DNA of 64,000 nt, from contig NZ_CATYWO010000001.1 in assembly GCF_958405655.1 (NCBI RefSeq), positions 806,001-870,000 of the forward strand, in the 5' to 3' direction. This document shows positions 24,786-35,448 of the stretch, in pieces. The notes beneath the pieces are model-generated. The model was not told where the DNA came from and made no database searches. It was given only the letters and a program-made list of their open reading frames with translations. Positions within the stretch are counted from its first letter, which is position 1, and each line of letters begins with the position of its first letter. This DNA comes from Ralstonia condita. Lineage in GTDB: Bacteria > Pseudomonadota > Gammaproteobacteria > Burkholderiales > Burkholderiaceae. A program made the position numbers and the translations under genes.

Positions 24786-24814
24786 TGTAGGCCTACATAT
24801 TGCAACAATGTTGC
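24786..24814. promoter_or_regulatory. two adjacent palindromes in the tonB leader region
   Basis: TGTAGGCCTACA (24786-24797) is a perfect 12-bp palindrome. GCAACA-A-TGTTGC (24802-24814) is a perfect 6-1-6 inverted repeat, extendable by two near-matching bases on each side. They stand between the tonB promoter and the divergent AAA ATPase gene and could be operators. No regulator is identified. Confidence 0.35.
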
Positions 24815-24860
24815 GACAGCGGGATGCGGCTTTGATCTGCGCTATCGCTTTGATTGATGC

Positions 24861-24888
24861 AGTATAAACGCTAATGATTCCTATTTGC
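24861..24888 (-). promoter_or_regulatory. tonB operon promoter with Fur box
   Basis: On the minus strand TATACT (complement of 24861-24866) is a near-consensus -10. Directly upstream, the complement of 24870-24888 reads as a Fur box agreeing with the 19-base consensus GATAATGATAATCATTATC at 13 of 19 positions, including an unbroken AATCATTA core. It covers the spacer and the expected -35 region, so iron-loaded Fur should block this promoter. Confidence 0.72.
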
Positions 24889-25108
24889 GAAAATACCATG
24901 CGATTCGTGGGGTGCGGGCCACGTCCAGATGGCGGATGGCAGGCCCTTGGCTGCTTGGGCGGCTTGCGTGCGCGGCCGGAGCAGCCCCGCAATGTGCGGA
25001 CACGGGGATGAACCCGGGGTACGCACCGGGCGCAAACGCGCTAGGATGAAAAAACATTCGAACGCGGTGACCGGCCGGCCAACCGTGAAACGGGGAAAGG
25101 GGGCGACC

Positions 25109-27427
25109 ATGGATGAAGCCAACCTCAGCCTGGACGACGCCGATGACGACGGCACATTCGTCCCCACCGGCGGCAGACAGCCCCAGGCGCTGGTCTCGTC
25201 GCTGGACTCCATGTGTGCGCAATTCGCGCTTCGCACGGTATGTGCGATGGGCTTGCGCTTCAATTTGCGCACCAATATCAACGACATCCTGACCGTCTGC
25301 GCGCCGGAACTGGTCTGGCCCGTGACGGTCATCCAGCGCCTGCAGCGCTTCCTGGCCGCGCGCTGCGCGGACATGCCGGGCTGGCGCGCCGTGGGTAAGC
25401 TGGACCTGCCCACATTCATGGACCGCCACGGCCAATGGAGCAGCGCCTTCGATGAGGGCTCGCTGTTCTATTACCTCGATGAATACGTCAAGCATCACGC
25501 CAAGGACATGTTCACCGTCTTCGGCGCCTCGTGCGATGTCCTGGGCGCACGGCTGGCAAACGAGCGCGTCCTGCTGGTCGGCAACATCGACATGCTGGCG
25601 CGCGTGCTGGGCCTGCCGCCGCATGAGCGCGCGCTGCTGCTGTTTGCGTCGCTCGTGAAGTACAAGCGCGACCTCCGCGCGGTGATGGTCGATTGCAAGG
25701 TCGCGCACAGCCAGGAAGCATTCCAGCTGCTGGCCGGCCTTGCGGGGGCGAGCACCGCCGAGGTCGCCGCCTCGCTGCGTCCTGGCTCGCGTCTGGAAAC
25801 GCTCGGCCTGATCGAGCCGCCGCTGCCCGAAAACAGCGTCACCGATCTCGGTGACCTGATGCGCATCTCCGACCGCCTGCTGCACGTGCTGCTGGGCGAC
25901 TACGCCAGCGAGGCGGAGATGATGGCCGTCTTCACGCGTCCCGCCCCGCCCACCGAACTCTCACAGGCGGATTACCCGCATGTCGAGACTGACGCGCGCT
26001 ATCTGACCGCTCTGCTGGAGAATGCATCGCAGCAGCGCGCGGCGGGCGTGAACATCCTGCTGTACGGCGCGCCCGGCACCGGCAAGACCGAGCTGGCGCG
26101 CGTGCTGGCACGCGATGCGGGCTGTGAGCTGTATGAAGTGGATTGCCTGGACAAGGATGGCAACAGTCTCAACGGCAAAGATCGCTATCGCTCGCTGCAG
26201 GTCTCGCAGGCGTTCCTGCGCGGGCGGCCCGGCGCGGTGCTGTTGTTCGATGAGGTGGAGGATGTATTCCCCGGCCCGACGCGCGAGTTGATGAGCCTGT
26301 TCGGGCATGAGGAGCCGCGCGGCTCGGTCAACGGAAAGGCGTGGGTCAACCAGACGCTGGAACAGAACCCGGTGCCGGTGATCTGGGTGTCGAACTCCAT
26401 CCGCCAGATCGACCCGGCGTACTTGCGGCGTTTCCAGTTCCATCTTGAATTGAAAGTGCCGCCGTCGGCGGTGCGCGAAAGCATCATCCGCAAGCATCTG
26501 GAAGGCCTGGACGTATCGGATGCCTTCATGGCCAAGCTGGCTGCGCGCAAGACGCTCACGCCCGCCCAGATCGACTCTGCGGCGCGCTTTGCGCGCCTCA
26601 CGCAGCCCGCCATGGAGGAGTCGGCCGAATCCCTGATCGTGCGTCAGCTTGATCACGCCGATCAGGCCATGGGCCTGCGTCCGGAAGTGCAGGCGCATCG
26701 CGTCGTGACCGAATACAAGCTGGACTACCTGAACCTCGAATCGCGTTTCTCGGTGGAGCGCATCATCGATGCGCTGCGCGCCCGAAAACGCGGCACGCTG
26801 TGCTTTTACGGGCCGCCGGGAACAGGCAAGACGGTGCTGGCCGAGCACATTGCCGCGCAACTCGACGTGCCGCTGATGATCCGCCGCGCATCGGATCTGA
26901 TGAGCAAGTACGTTGGGGAGACCGAACAGCAGATCGCCGCCATGTTCTCGCGCGCGGAAGAGGAGCGCGCGCTGCTCTTGCTCGACGAGGCCGACAGCTT
27001 CATGCAGAGTCGTCAAGGCGCGGTACGTCACTACGAAGTGTCGGAGGTCAACGAGATGCTGCAAGGCATGGAGCGCTTTGACGGCATCTTCATCTGTACG
27101 ACCAACCTCTTCGATCGCATCGACGAGGCGGCGCTGCGGCGCTTTGCGTTCAAGATCCGCTTCAAGCCGCTGATGCGCGCCCAGCGTGAGCAGATGTTCA
27201 TCGTCGAGGCGCTGGCGGGCAAGGCGGAGGCGCTCAAGCCCATCTGGCGAGAGATCCTCGCCTCGCTCGACATGCTGACGCCGGGCGATTTCGCTGTGGT
27301 GAAGCAGCAGTCCGTGTTGCTGGGCGAGGCGCTCGATCCGGAGGCGTTTCTCGCGCAATTGCGGCAGGAACATTCCATCAAGCCGGCGCTGCGCGAGCAC
27401 CGTTCGATCGGTTTTACGCAGCCCTGA
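25109..27427 (+). CDS. tandem AAA ATPase of unknown function
   Basis: A 772-residue cytoplasmic protein with two AAA modules and no TM segment or protease domain. Residues 1-300 are helical and unrecognised. Module 1 has Walker A GAPGTGKTE near residue 320 and Walker B AVLLFDEVEDVF. Module 2 has Walker A GPPGTGKTV near residue 568, a pore-loop-like KYVGET, Walker B ALLLLDEADSF, sensor-1 TTNLFDRID and an arginine-finger-like EAALRRF. This is the layout of double-ring unfoldases or remodelling ATPases such as Cdc48/ClpB-type machines, but it is not any of the named bacterial ones I know. The ATG at 25109 follows AAAGGGGG; an earlier ATG at 25046 is possible. It is divergent from the Fur-controlled tonB operon; no partner gene is adjacent. 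Confidence 0.85.
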   Translation: MDEANLSLDDADDDGTFVPTGGRQPQALVSSLDSMCAQFALRTVCAMGLRFNLRTNINDILTVCAPELVWPVTVIQRLQRFLAARCADMPGWRAVGKLDLPTFMDRHGQWSSAFDEGSLFYYLDEYVKHHAKDMFTVFGASCDVLGARLANERVLLVGNIDMLARVLGLPPHERALLLFASLVKYKRDLRAVMVDCKVAHSQEAFQLLAGLAGASTAEVAASLRPGSRLETLGLIEPPLPENSVTDLGDLMRISDRLLHVLLGDYASEAEMMAVFTRPAPPTELSQADYPHVETDARYLTALLENASQQRAAGVNILLYGAPGTGKTELARVLARDAGCELYEVDCLDKDGNSLNGKDRYRSLQVSQAFLRGRPGAVLLFDEVEDVFPGPTRELMSLFGHEEPRGSVNGKAWVNQTLEQNPVPVIWVSNSIRQIDPAYLRRFQFHLELKVPPSAVRESIIRKHLEGLDVSDAFMAKLAARKTLTPAQIDSAARFARLTQPAMEESAESLIVRQLDHADQAMGLRPEVQAHRVVTEYKLDYLNLESRFSVERIIDALRARKRGTLCFYGPPGTGKTVLAEHIAAQLDVPLMIRRASDLMSKYVGETEQQIAAMFSRAEEERALLLLDEADSFMQSRQGAVRHYEVSEVNEMLQGMERFDGIFICTTNLFDRIDEAALRRFAFKIRFKPLMRAQREQMFIVEALAGKAEALKPIWREILASLDMLTPGDFAVVKQQSVLLGEALDPEAFLAQLRQEHSIKPALREHRSIGFTQP

Positions 27428-27450
27428 TCGCCGCTGGTCACCGCGCGGCG

Positions 27451-27792
27451 TCAATCCACGATGAACAGCCGCGCGCCGGTCTTCGTGCAGGACTGGTGGG
27501 CCTCGGCATCGTCGCCCACCTGGTAGCTCATGCCGGGTGTGAGCACGAACCTGCGGCCGTCCTCCAACGTGGTTTCCAGTTCGCCTTCCAGGCAGAAGAG
27601 GATGTGCCCCTTCCTGCACCAGTGGTCTGCCAGATAGCCCGCCGTGTAATCGACCATGCGCACGCGGATGCGGTTCGACGCGTCACCGAAGTAGCGTGTA
27701 CGCCAGATCGCCGTGCCGGTCTCGCCGGCATGTTCGGTGGTCTCGACGGCGGACCAGTCGGTCGTGCCGAAAGCGAAGGGCGCCATGTTCAT
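27451..27792 (-). CDS. small cupin-fold protein (DHCW-motif type)
   Basis: A 113-residue single-domain cupin. It has NRIRVRMVDYTAGYLADHWC, then RKGHILFCLEGELETTLEDG, the two-strand cupin core with candidate metal-binding His residues. The C-terminal LTPGMSYQVGDDAEAHQS supplies the second cupin motif. NCBI annotation uses the name DHCW-motif cupin for proteins of this kind as I recall. The start at the complement of 27790-27792 follows GGAG; an ATG two codons later is an alternative. Function unknown; it is convergent with the AAA ATPase gene (24 bases apart) and divergent from the dctA remnant. Confidence 0.82.
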   Translation of the reverse strand: MNMAPFAFGTTDWSAVETTEHAGETGTAIWRTRYFGDASNRIRVRMVDYTAGYLADHWCRKGHILFCLEGELETTLEDGRRFVLTPGMSYQVGDDAEAHQSCTKTGARLFIVD

Positions 27793-27994
27793 TGCGGGCT
27801 CCGTGGTGTAGGTGAGTGAGCCCATGATCGTAGCAGGGACGTATATGCCGGAGGCGCCGCTTTTCATGTGCATGCGGCGCCGCTTGCAGGCATCCCTCGT
27901 CAGCATTGCCTGTTCCTCAACAATCCGTGGCGCTGGAACATCCAGCCAATGTTCATGCGGCATTGCAGCAGCCTGCAAATTCAATCGGTTCAAT

Positions 27995-29023
27995 GTATTG
28001 ATCTGGTTTGTGTGCGCGTCGGCGACGTCGCTGGCGCTGGGTATGCTCCTGGTCAACTTCTTCCAGCCGGGTGTGCACATGAACCTCGCGCTGCCGGATG
28101 TGTCGGCCACGTCGGGCCTGAAGACCGGTGACTTCACCCTTAAGGCCTTCATCACGCACGTGTTCCCGCACAGCATCGTGGAGGCCATGGCCACCAACGA
28201 GATCCTGCAGATCCTGGTGTTCTCGCTGTTCTTCGGCGCCGCGCTGTCGACGATGAAGAACCCGATGGACAGCGTGATCGGCCGTGGCCTGGAAGAGCTG
28301 ACCAAGCTGATGTTCCGCATTACCGACTACGTGATGCGCTTCGCGCCGCTGGGCGTCTTTGCCGCCATGGCCGCCGCCATCACGGTGGAAGGCGTGGGCG
28401 TGCTGTGGACGTACGGCAAGCTGATCGGCGAGTTCTACCTGGGCCTTGCGCTGCTGTGGGCGATCCTGTTCTTTGTCGGCTACGTGCTGCTGGGTCGTTC
28501 GCTGGGCCGTCTGCTGGGGCTGATTCGTGAGCCGACGCTGCTGGCGTTCGCCACGGCGAGCAGCGAGTCCGCTTACCCGAAGACGATCGAGGCGCTTGAC
28601 CGCTTTGGCGTGCCCAAGCGCATTTCGAGCTTCGTGCTGCCGCTGGGTTACTCGTTCAACCTCGATGGCTCGATGATGTACCAGGCGTTTGCGGTGCTGT
28701 TCATCGCGCAGGCCTACAACATCGAGATGGGCTTCACGCAGCAACTGACGCTGCTGCTGGTCCTGATGCTCACGAGCAAGGGCATGGCCGGTGTGGCGCG
28801 TGCCTCGCTGGTGGTGGTGGCAGCCACGCTGCCGATGTTCCATCTGCCCGAAGCCGGTCTGCTGCTGATCATCGGGATCGACCAGTTCTTCGACATGGGC
28901 CGCACGGCCACCAACGTGATCGGCAACAGCCTGGCCACGGCCGTGGTGGCGAAGTATGAGCCGGCTGAAGAGGAGGCGGTGGAAGAGGCCGCAGAACCCG
29001 CAGTGCAGCCGCAGGTCGGCTGA
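27995..29023 (+). pseudogene. 5'-truncated dicarboxylate/glutamate symporter (DctA/GltP, DAACS family)
   Basis: From about 27995 the frame encodes 342 residues of a sodium/proton:dicarboxylate symporter. It has the helix before NFFQPG, the VMRFAPLGVFAAMAAAIT region, the serine-rich substrate-binding hairpin TASSESAYPKT, the LGYSFNLDGSMMYQ motif and the binding-site helix FFDMGRTATNVIGN. Full-length members are about 420-440 residues and start with two to three more TM helices, all missing here. The frame stays open 60 codons upstream, but that stretch (PEAPLFMCMRRRLQ and so on) is unrelated and non-hydrophobic. The gene therefore looks cut at its 5' end by a deletion or rearrangement. Transport activity is unlikely. 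Confidence 0.75.
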
Positions 29024-29081
29024 CTTTAAGCCAAGACGACAGCGCCGCCTTTCAGGGCGGTGTTGTTGTATCTGAGCGGCG

Positions 29082-29930
29082 TTATTCCGGTTGAGAAGCG
29101 AGCGATGCCACGGCCGGGCTCAGGGGCGCATCGCCGATGTCGACACGCTGTGCCATCGGTGCCTCTCCGAGCAATGCAGCCACCATGGCTTGCAGCGGAA
29201 GCACGTCGCCGGTGCTCATGAAGCGGGGCGATGCGGCTGGGCCCGCTGCCTGCAATCCCGCCGCCGCGAGCGTGCGGCCCAGATGGCGCGCGACGGCGTG
29301 GCCGGTGTCGATCAACGTCAGACGATCGCCCGCGATCTCGCGGATGGCGTCTTCCAGAAACGGGTAGTGCGTGCAGCCGAGCACCAACGTGTCGGCGTTT
29401 GCGTCCAGCATCGGTTGCAGATACGCCCGCAGCAGCTCCAGCACCGCAGGCGAGTGGGTATCGCCACGTTCGATCAGGGGGACGAGCCCGTAGCCGGGTT
29501 GGCTTAGCACTTTGCAATCGCCCGAGGCAGCCGCCAGCAGGCGTGCAAATTTTTCGCTGCGCAGCGTGCTTTCGGTCGCGAGCACGCCGACCACACGACT
29601 CTTCGATGTGGCAACCGCTGGCTTCAAGCCCGGCTCGACGCCAATCACCGGCACCGCGAGTTTTTCGCGTAGCACGTGCACGGCTTGCGCCGTGGCGGTG
29701 TTGCACGCGATCACCAACGCCTTGCAGCCCTGGTCGACCAGCCATTCGCACACGCGCAGCGTGCGATGGGCAATGTATTCGGGAGATTTTTCCCCGTACG
29801 GGGCATGGCGGGAATCCGCCAGATAGAGAAGCGATTCGGCCGGCAGTTCGGCGCGAATCGCGCGCAGGACGGAGAGCCCTCCGAGGCCGGAATCAAAGAC
29901 CCCGACCGGTGCCTGCGCGCGTGTCGTCAT
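29082..29930 (-). CDS. murI: glutamate racemase
   Basis: MurI interconverts L- and D-glutamate, providing D-glutamate for peptidoglycan stems. The 282-residue protein starts MTTRAQAPVGVFDSGLGGLSV. The two catalytic cysteines are in VIACNTATAQA and LVLGCTHYPFL, and the acid/base Asp is in the N-terminal FDSG segment. The ATG at the complement of 29928-29930 fits the family N-terminus; an in-frame extension upstream overlaps the fumarase end and is rejected. It starts 20 bases after the fumarase stop, so the two are probably co-transcribed. Confidence 0.96.
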   Translation of the reverse strand: MTTRAQAPVGVFDSGLGGLSVLRAIRAELPAESLLYLADSRHAPYGEKSPEYIAHRTLRVCEWLVDQGCKALVIACNTATAQAVHVLREKLAVPVIGVEPGLKPAVATSKSRVVGVLATESTLRSEKFARLLAAASGDCKVLSQPGYGLVPLIERGDTHSPAVLELLRAYLQPMLDANADTLVLGCTHYPFLEDAIREIAGDRLTLIDTGHAVARHLGRTLAAAGLQAAGPAASPRFMSTGDVLPLQAMVAALLGEAPMAQRVDIGDAPLSPAVASLASQPE

Positions 29931-29950
29931 ATTGAATATGAGTGAACGGA

Positions 29951-31474
29951 TCAGCCTGCTGCGACCGGAATCTTGCCGATCTTCGCCTGCCATTCCGCCG
30001 GGCCGGTCTTGTGGACCGACGTGCCCGAGCTATCGACGGCGACGGTCACGGGCATGTCCTTCACGTCGAACTCGTAGATGGCTTCCATGCCCAGGTCTTC
30101 GAATGCCAGCACCTTGGAACCACGGATGGCCTTCGACACCAGGTAAGCGGCACCGCCCACGGCCATCAGGTAAGCCGACTTGTGCTTCTTGATGGATTCG
30201 ATGGCGACCGGGCCGCGCTCGGCCTTGCCCACCATGGCGATCAGACCCGTCTGGGCGAGCATCGTCTCGGTGAACTTGTCCATGCGCGTGGCCGTGGTCG
30301 GGCCTGCCGGGCCGACAACTTCATCGCGCACCGGGTCGACCGGGCCGACGTAGTAGATCACGCGGTTGGTGAAGTCGATCGGCAGCTTCTCGCCCTTGGC
30401 CAGCATGTCGGCGATGCGCTTGTGTGCGGCGTCGCGACCGGTCAGCATCTTGCCGTTGAGCAGCAGCGTCTGGCCCGGCTTCCACGAGGCAACTTCTTCC
30501 GGCGTGAGCGTGTTCAGGTCGACGCGCTTGGAGGTCTCGGTGTTCGGTGCCCACTCGACCTTCGGCCATTGCGACAGGTCCGGCGCTTCCAGCTTGGCAA
30601 CGCCGCTGCCGTCCAGCGTGAAGTGTGCGTGGCGCGTGGCGGCGCAGTTCGGGATCATCGCCACGGGCAGGTTGGCCGCGTGGGTCGGGTAGTCCAGGAT
30701 CTTCACGTCGAGCACGGTGGCCAGGCCGCCCAGGCCTTGCGCGCCAATGCCCAGCGCGTTGACCTTTTCGTACAGCTCGATGCGCAGTTCTTCTGCACGG
30801 TTGCTCGGGCCGCGGGCGATCAGGTCTTGAATGTCGATCGGCTCCATCAGGGCTTCCTTGGCCAGCAGCATGGCCTTTTCGGCCGTGCCGCCAATGCCGA
30901 TGCCCAGCATGCCCGGTGGGCACCAGCCGGCGCCCATCGTCGGCACGGTCTTGAGCACCCAGTCGACGATGGAGTCGGACGGATTCAGCATCACGAACTT
31001 CGACTTGGCTTCCGAGCCGCCGCCCTTGGCCGCGACGATCACGTCCACCGTGTCGCCCGGCACGATCGACATGTTGATCACGGCCGGGGTGTTGTCCTTC
31101 GTGTTGGTGCGCTTGCCGGCCGGATCGGCCAGCACGCTCGCGCGCAACTTGTTGTCGACGTCGTTGTACGCGCGGCGCACGCCTTCGTTGACCATGTCTT
31201 CCAGGCTCATCGTGGCGCCATCCCAGCGCACGTTCATGCCCACCTTCAGGAACACGGTGACGATGCCGGTGTCCTGGCAGATCGGGCGCTTGCCTTCAGC
31301 GCACATGCGGCTGTTGGTCAGGATCTGCGCGATGGCATCCTTGGCGGCCGGGCTCTGCTCCTGCTCATAGGCGCGGCCCAGAGCAGTGATGTAGTCCATC
31401 GGGTGGTAGTAGCTGATGTACTGCAGGGCGTCGGCGACGCTCTGGATGAGGTCTTCTTGACGAATGACGGTCAT
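29951..31474 (-). CDS. class I fumarate hydratase
   Basis: A 507-residue iron-sulfur fumarase (FumA/FumB type) that hydrates fumarate to malate in the TCA cycle. The start MTVIRQEDLIQSVADALQYI, the cluster-region segments PICQDTGIVTVFLK and WCPPGMLGIGIGG, and the C-terminal beta-domain region GPAGPTTATRMDKFTE and EAIYEFDVKDMPV match the class. The class depends on an oxygen-sensitive 4Fe-4S cluster. It precedes murI by 20 bases on the minus strand. The ATG is at the complement of 31472-31474; no strong ribosome binding site is visible. Confidence 0.97.
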   Translation of the reverse strand: MTVIRQEDLIQSVADALQYISYYHPMDYITALGRAYEQEQSPAAKDAIAQILTNSRMCAEGKRPICQDTGIVTVFLKVGMNVRWDGATMSLEDMVNEGVRRAYNDVDNKLRASVLADPAGKRTNTKDNTPAVINMSIVPGDTVDVIVAAKGGGSEAKSKFVMLNPSDSIVDWVLKTVPTMGAGWCPPGMLGIGIGGTAEKAMLLAKEALMEPIDIQDLIARGPSNRAEELRIELYEKVNALGIGAQGLGGLATVLDVKILDYPTHAANLPVAMIPNCAATRHAHFTLDGSGVAKLEAPDLSQWPKVEWAPNTETSKRVDLNTLTPEEVASWKPGQTLLLNGKMLTGRDAAHKRIADMLAKGEKLPIDFTNRVIYYVGPVDPVRDEVVGPAGPTTATRMDKFTETMLAQTGLIAMVGKAERGPVAIESIKKHKSAYLMAVGGAAYLVSKAIRGSKVLAFEDLGMEAIYEFDVKDMPVTVAVDSSGTSVHKTGPAEWQAKIGKIPVAAG

Positions 31475-31663
31475 GGTGGGGGACCAACGTATAGGAATGA
31501 AAAGCCGGTGCGGCAGGGCAGCGGTCGGTGACCTTCACTCCCCGCCTGTGGCCTGGACGGCGGGCGCCGCAGGCTCAGAACAGCCTGAGATCATACACCC
31601 AATGTCGGGCGCGGATTGTCCGATCGCGTTCGTCGGAATCGCCGCGCCAACAAGGGCGCAGCG

Positions 31664-32203
31664 TCAATGTGCGTCGGCAGCCTCGCCGTGCGGATGCGCG
31701 TGCGAAACGATGCGATCCACCCACGCCATCACCAGCGCAGACACAAGGAATGCCACGTGGATGAGCACCTGCCACAGGATCGTGTGCGTGTCCTTCTGGG
31801 CCGCGTCGATGAACGTCTTGAGCAGGTGGATCGACGAGATGCTGATCAGCGCCATCGACAGCTTCACCTTCAGCACGCCCGCGTTGACGTGGTCCAGCCA
31901 CTCGGGCTCGTCCTCATGGCCCTCGATGCCGAGCTTGGACACGAAGATGTCGTACCCGCCGATGATCACCATGATCAGCAGGTTGGAGATCATCACGACA
32001 TCGATCAGGCCGAGCACGGCCAGCATGATCTTGGTTTCGTCGAGTTCTGTCACATGCGAGACCAGATGCCAGACCTCGATCACGAACAGGTACACGTAGG
32101 CCGCCTGCGCAATGATCAAGCCGAGGTACAGCGGCAGTTGAAGCCAGCGGGAAAAGAAAATCAGCCGGGGAATGGGCCGCAGCGGAGCGATGGGCGACTT
32201 CAT
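31664..32203 (-). CDS. UPF0114/TIGR00645 family membrane protein (YqhA-like)
   Basis: A 179-residue inner-membrane protein with four TM helices. The conserved start PRLIFFSRWLQLPLYLGLI and the segment NLLIMVIIGGYDIFVSKL are hallmarks of the family. Charged loops and a His-rich C-terminus (SHAHPHGEAADAH) follow. Function is unknown; the E. coli homologue is YqhA. It is a lone gene between fumarase (189 bases away) and the DMT transporter (84 bases upstream), all on the minus strand. Confidence 0.92.
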   Translation of the reverse strand: MKSPIAPLRPIPRLIFFSRWLQLPLYLGLIIAQAAYVYLFVIEVWHLVSHVTELDETKIMLAVLGLIDVVMISNLLIMVIIGGYDIFVSKLGIEGHEDEPEWLDHVNAGVLKVKLSMALISISSIHLLKTFIDAAQKDTHTILWQVLIHVAFLVSALVMAWVDRIVSHAHPHGEAADAH

Positions 32204-32287
32204 GTGGAATGGGGCGGGTAAAAGGGCGCGATTGTATCGATCCCGGTTTGCGAATTCGCTTACGGGGCAGCGCCTGCGGCAATCGCG

Positions 32288-33247
32288 TTATTCCCGATCG
32301 AGAGACGGATCAAGCGGATCCAATGGGTCCGCCACGCGCCGAGGGCGCACCGGGTGCCGGGGGCGTGCAGGCCAGCTTGCGACCAGGATGCCCGCGACCA
32401 CACACGCCAGTGCCACGCCGTGCGGCCAGCCCGGCGTCTCGCCCAGCGCGACGATGCCGTAGGTGGCGGCCGCAATCGGCAGCACGGAGGTGAAGACGCC
32501 CGCAAGATGCGCCGGCACATGGCGGATGCCTTTCATCCACAGCCAGAACGAAAAGATGCTGGCCGCGAGGGCATACCAGACCACCAGCGCCCAGATGGAG
32601 AGCGGCACGCTCGCCACATCGAACGTCAGGAGGGGCACGAGGCCCAGCGGCAGCATCAGCAGTGCGCCGATCAGGTGCGTGTACGCGCAGATCTCGATGG
32701 CGGGAAGGGTTTGTGTCAGGCGCCGTGACAGGATCACGTAGATCGACTCACACAGCACGGCGCCCATCACGAGCGCATTGCCGAGCAACGCCTCCGAAGC
32801 ATCCCCGGGTGCCCCCGCTGACGATTCGCCGCCGCGATAGGCATTGAGCAATGCCACGCCTGCCACCGCCAGCACGACAGATACCAGTGTCCGTCCCGAT
32901 GGCTTCTCGCGCAGCACGAGCCACGACAGCAGCGCTACGGCGGCCGGAATCGTGCTGGTGATGATGCCAGCGGCCAGCGCTGATGTCAGCCGCACGCCGT
33001 TGAGCATCAGCAGCGTAAAACCGAACGTGCCGAAGAACGCCTGCAGGAAGAGGTTCTTCCACTCGCCGCGCGTCACCTTGCGCATGCGCGAAGGTTTGTA
33101 CCAGGGTGCCATGCAGACGATGGCGATCAGAAAGCGCAGGAGTGCAAACAGCATCACCGGCATGACGGCGACGATGGACTTGCCGAAGCCGACATTGCTG
33201 CCGACCAGTGCCATGGCAGCAATCAGGAAGAGGGCGTGGATGGGCAC
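32288..33247 (-). CDS. EamA/DMT family transporter
   Basis: A 319-residue inner-membrane protein with ten TM helices in two EamA repeats: residues about 1-140 (FLIAAMALVGSNVGFGKSIV) and 150-290 (LLGNALVMGAVLCESIYVIL). Members of the drug/metabolite transporter superfamily export amino acids, nucleosides or metabolites; the substrate here cannot be read from sequence. The C-terminal 25 residues are polar and contain a PLDPLDPSLD run. The start is a GTG (complement of 33245-33247) with a weak ribosome binding site. It is divergent from acs with a 204-base gap. Confidence 0.9.
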   Translation of the reverse strand: MPIHALFLIAAMALVGSNVGFGKSIVAVMPVMLFALLRFLIAIVCMAPWYKPSRMRKVTRGEWKNLFLQAFFGTFGFTLLMLNGVRLTSALAAGIITSTIPAAVALLSWLVLREKPSGRTLVSVVLAVAGVALLNAYRGGESSAGAPGDASEALLGNALVMGAVLCESIYVILSRRLTQTLPAIEICAYTHLIGALLMLPLGLVPLLTFDVASVPLSIWALVVWYALAASIFSFWLWMKGIRHVPAHLAGVFTSVLPIAAATYGIVALGETPGWPHGVALACVVAGILVASWPARPRHPVRPRRVADPLDPLDPSLDRE

Positions 33248-33451
33248 GATGACGAATGGAATGGAAAGCGGCGCGGGGTGCGGCTCTGAGGCCGATCATG
33301 TTGCAGTGCGATGCGCGCCCCTGGATGGGCTGTCGCATTATAGTAATGCCCTTCGCGTCGGTTTGAGGCGTCAGAGTGCGTAAGGCTGGAGTCAGGTCAG
33401 CCGCTTAGATTCGCCGCAAAACGATCACAGACATCGCTATCAGGAGACATC

Positions 33452-35434
<1,983 letters not shown>

Positions 35435-35448
35435 CGCTGGTCGCCATC

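Noticed and set aside
27812..27994. The 60-codon in-frame extension upstream of the DctA-like region as a genuine N-terminus.
   Set aside because: It is Cys/Met/Arg-rich and not hydrophobic, unlike the TM helices expected there, and begins opposite the start of the cupin gene; it is better explained as sequence joined by a deletion.
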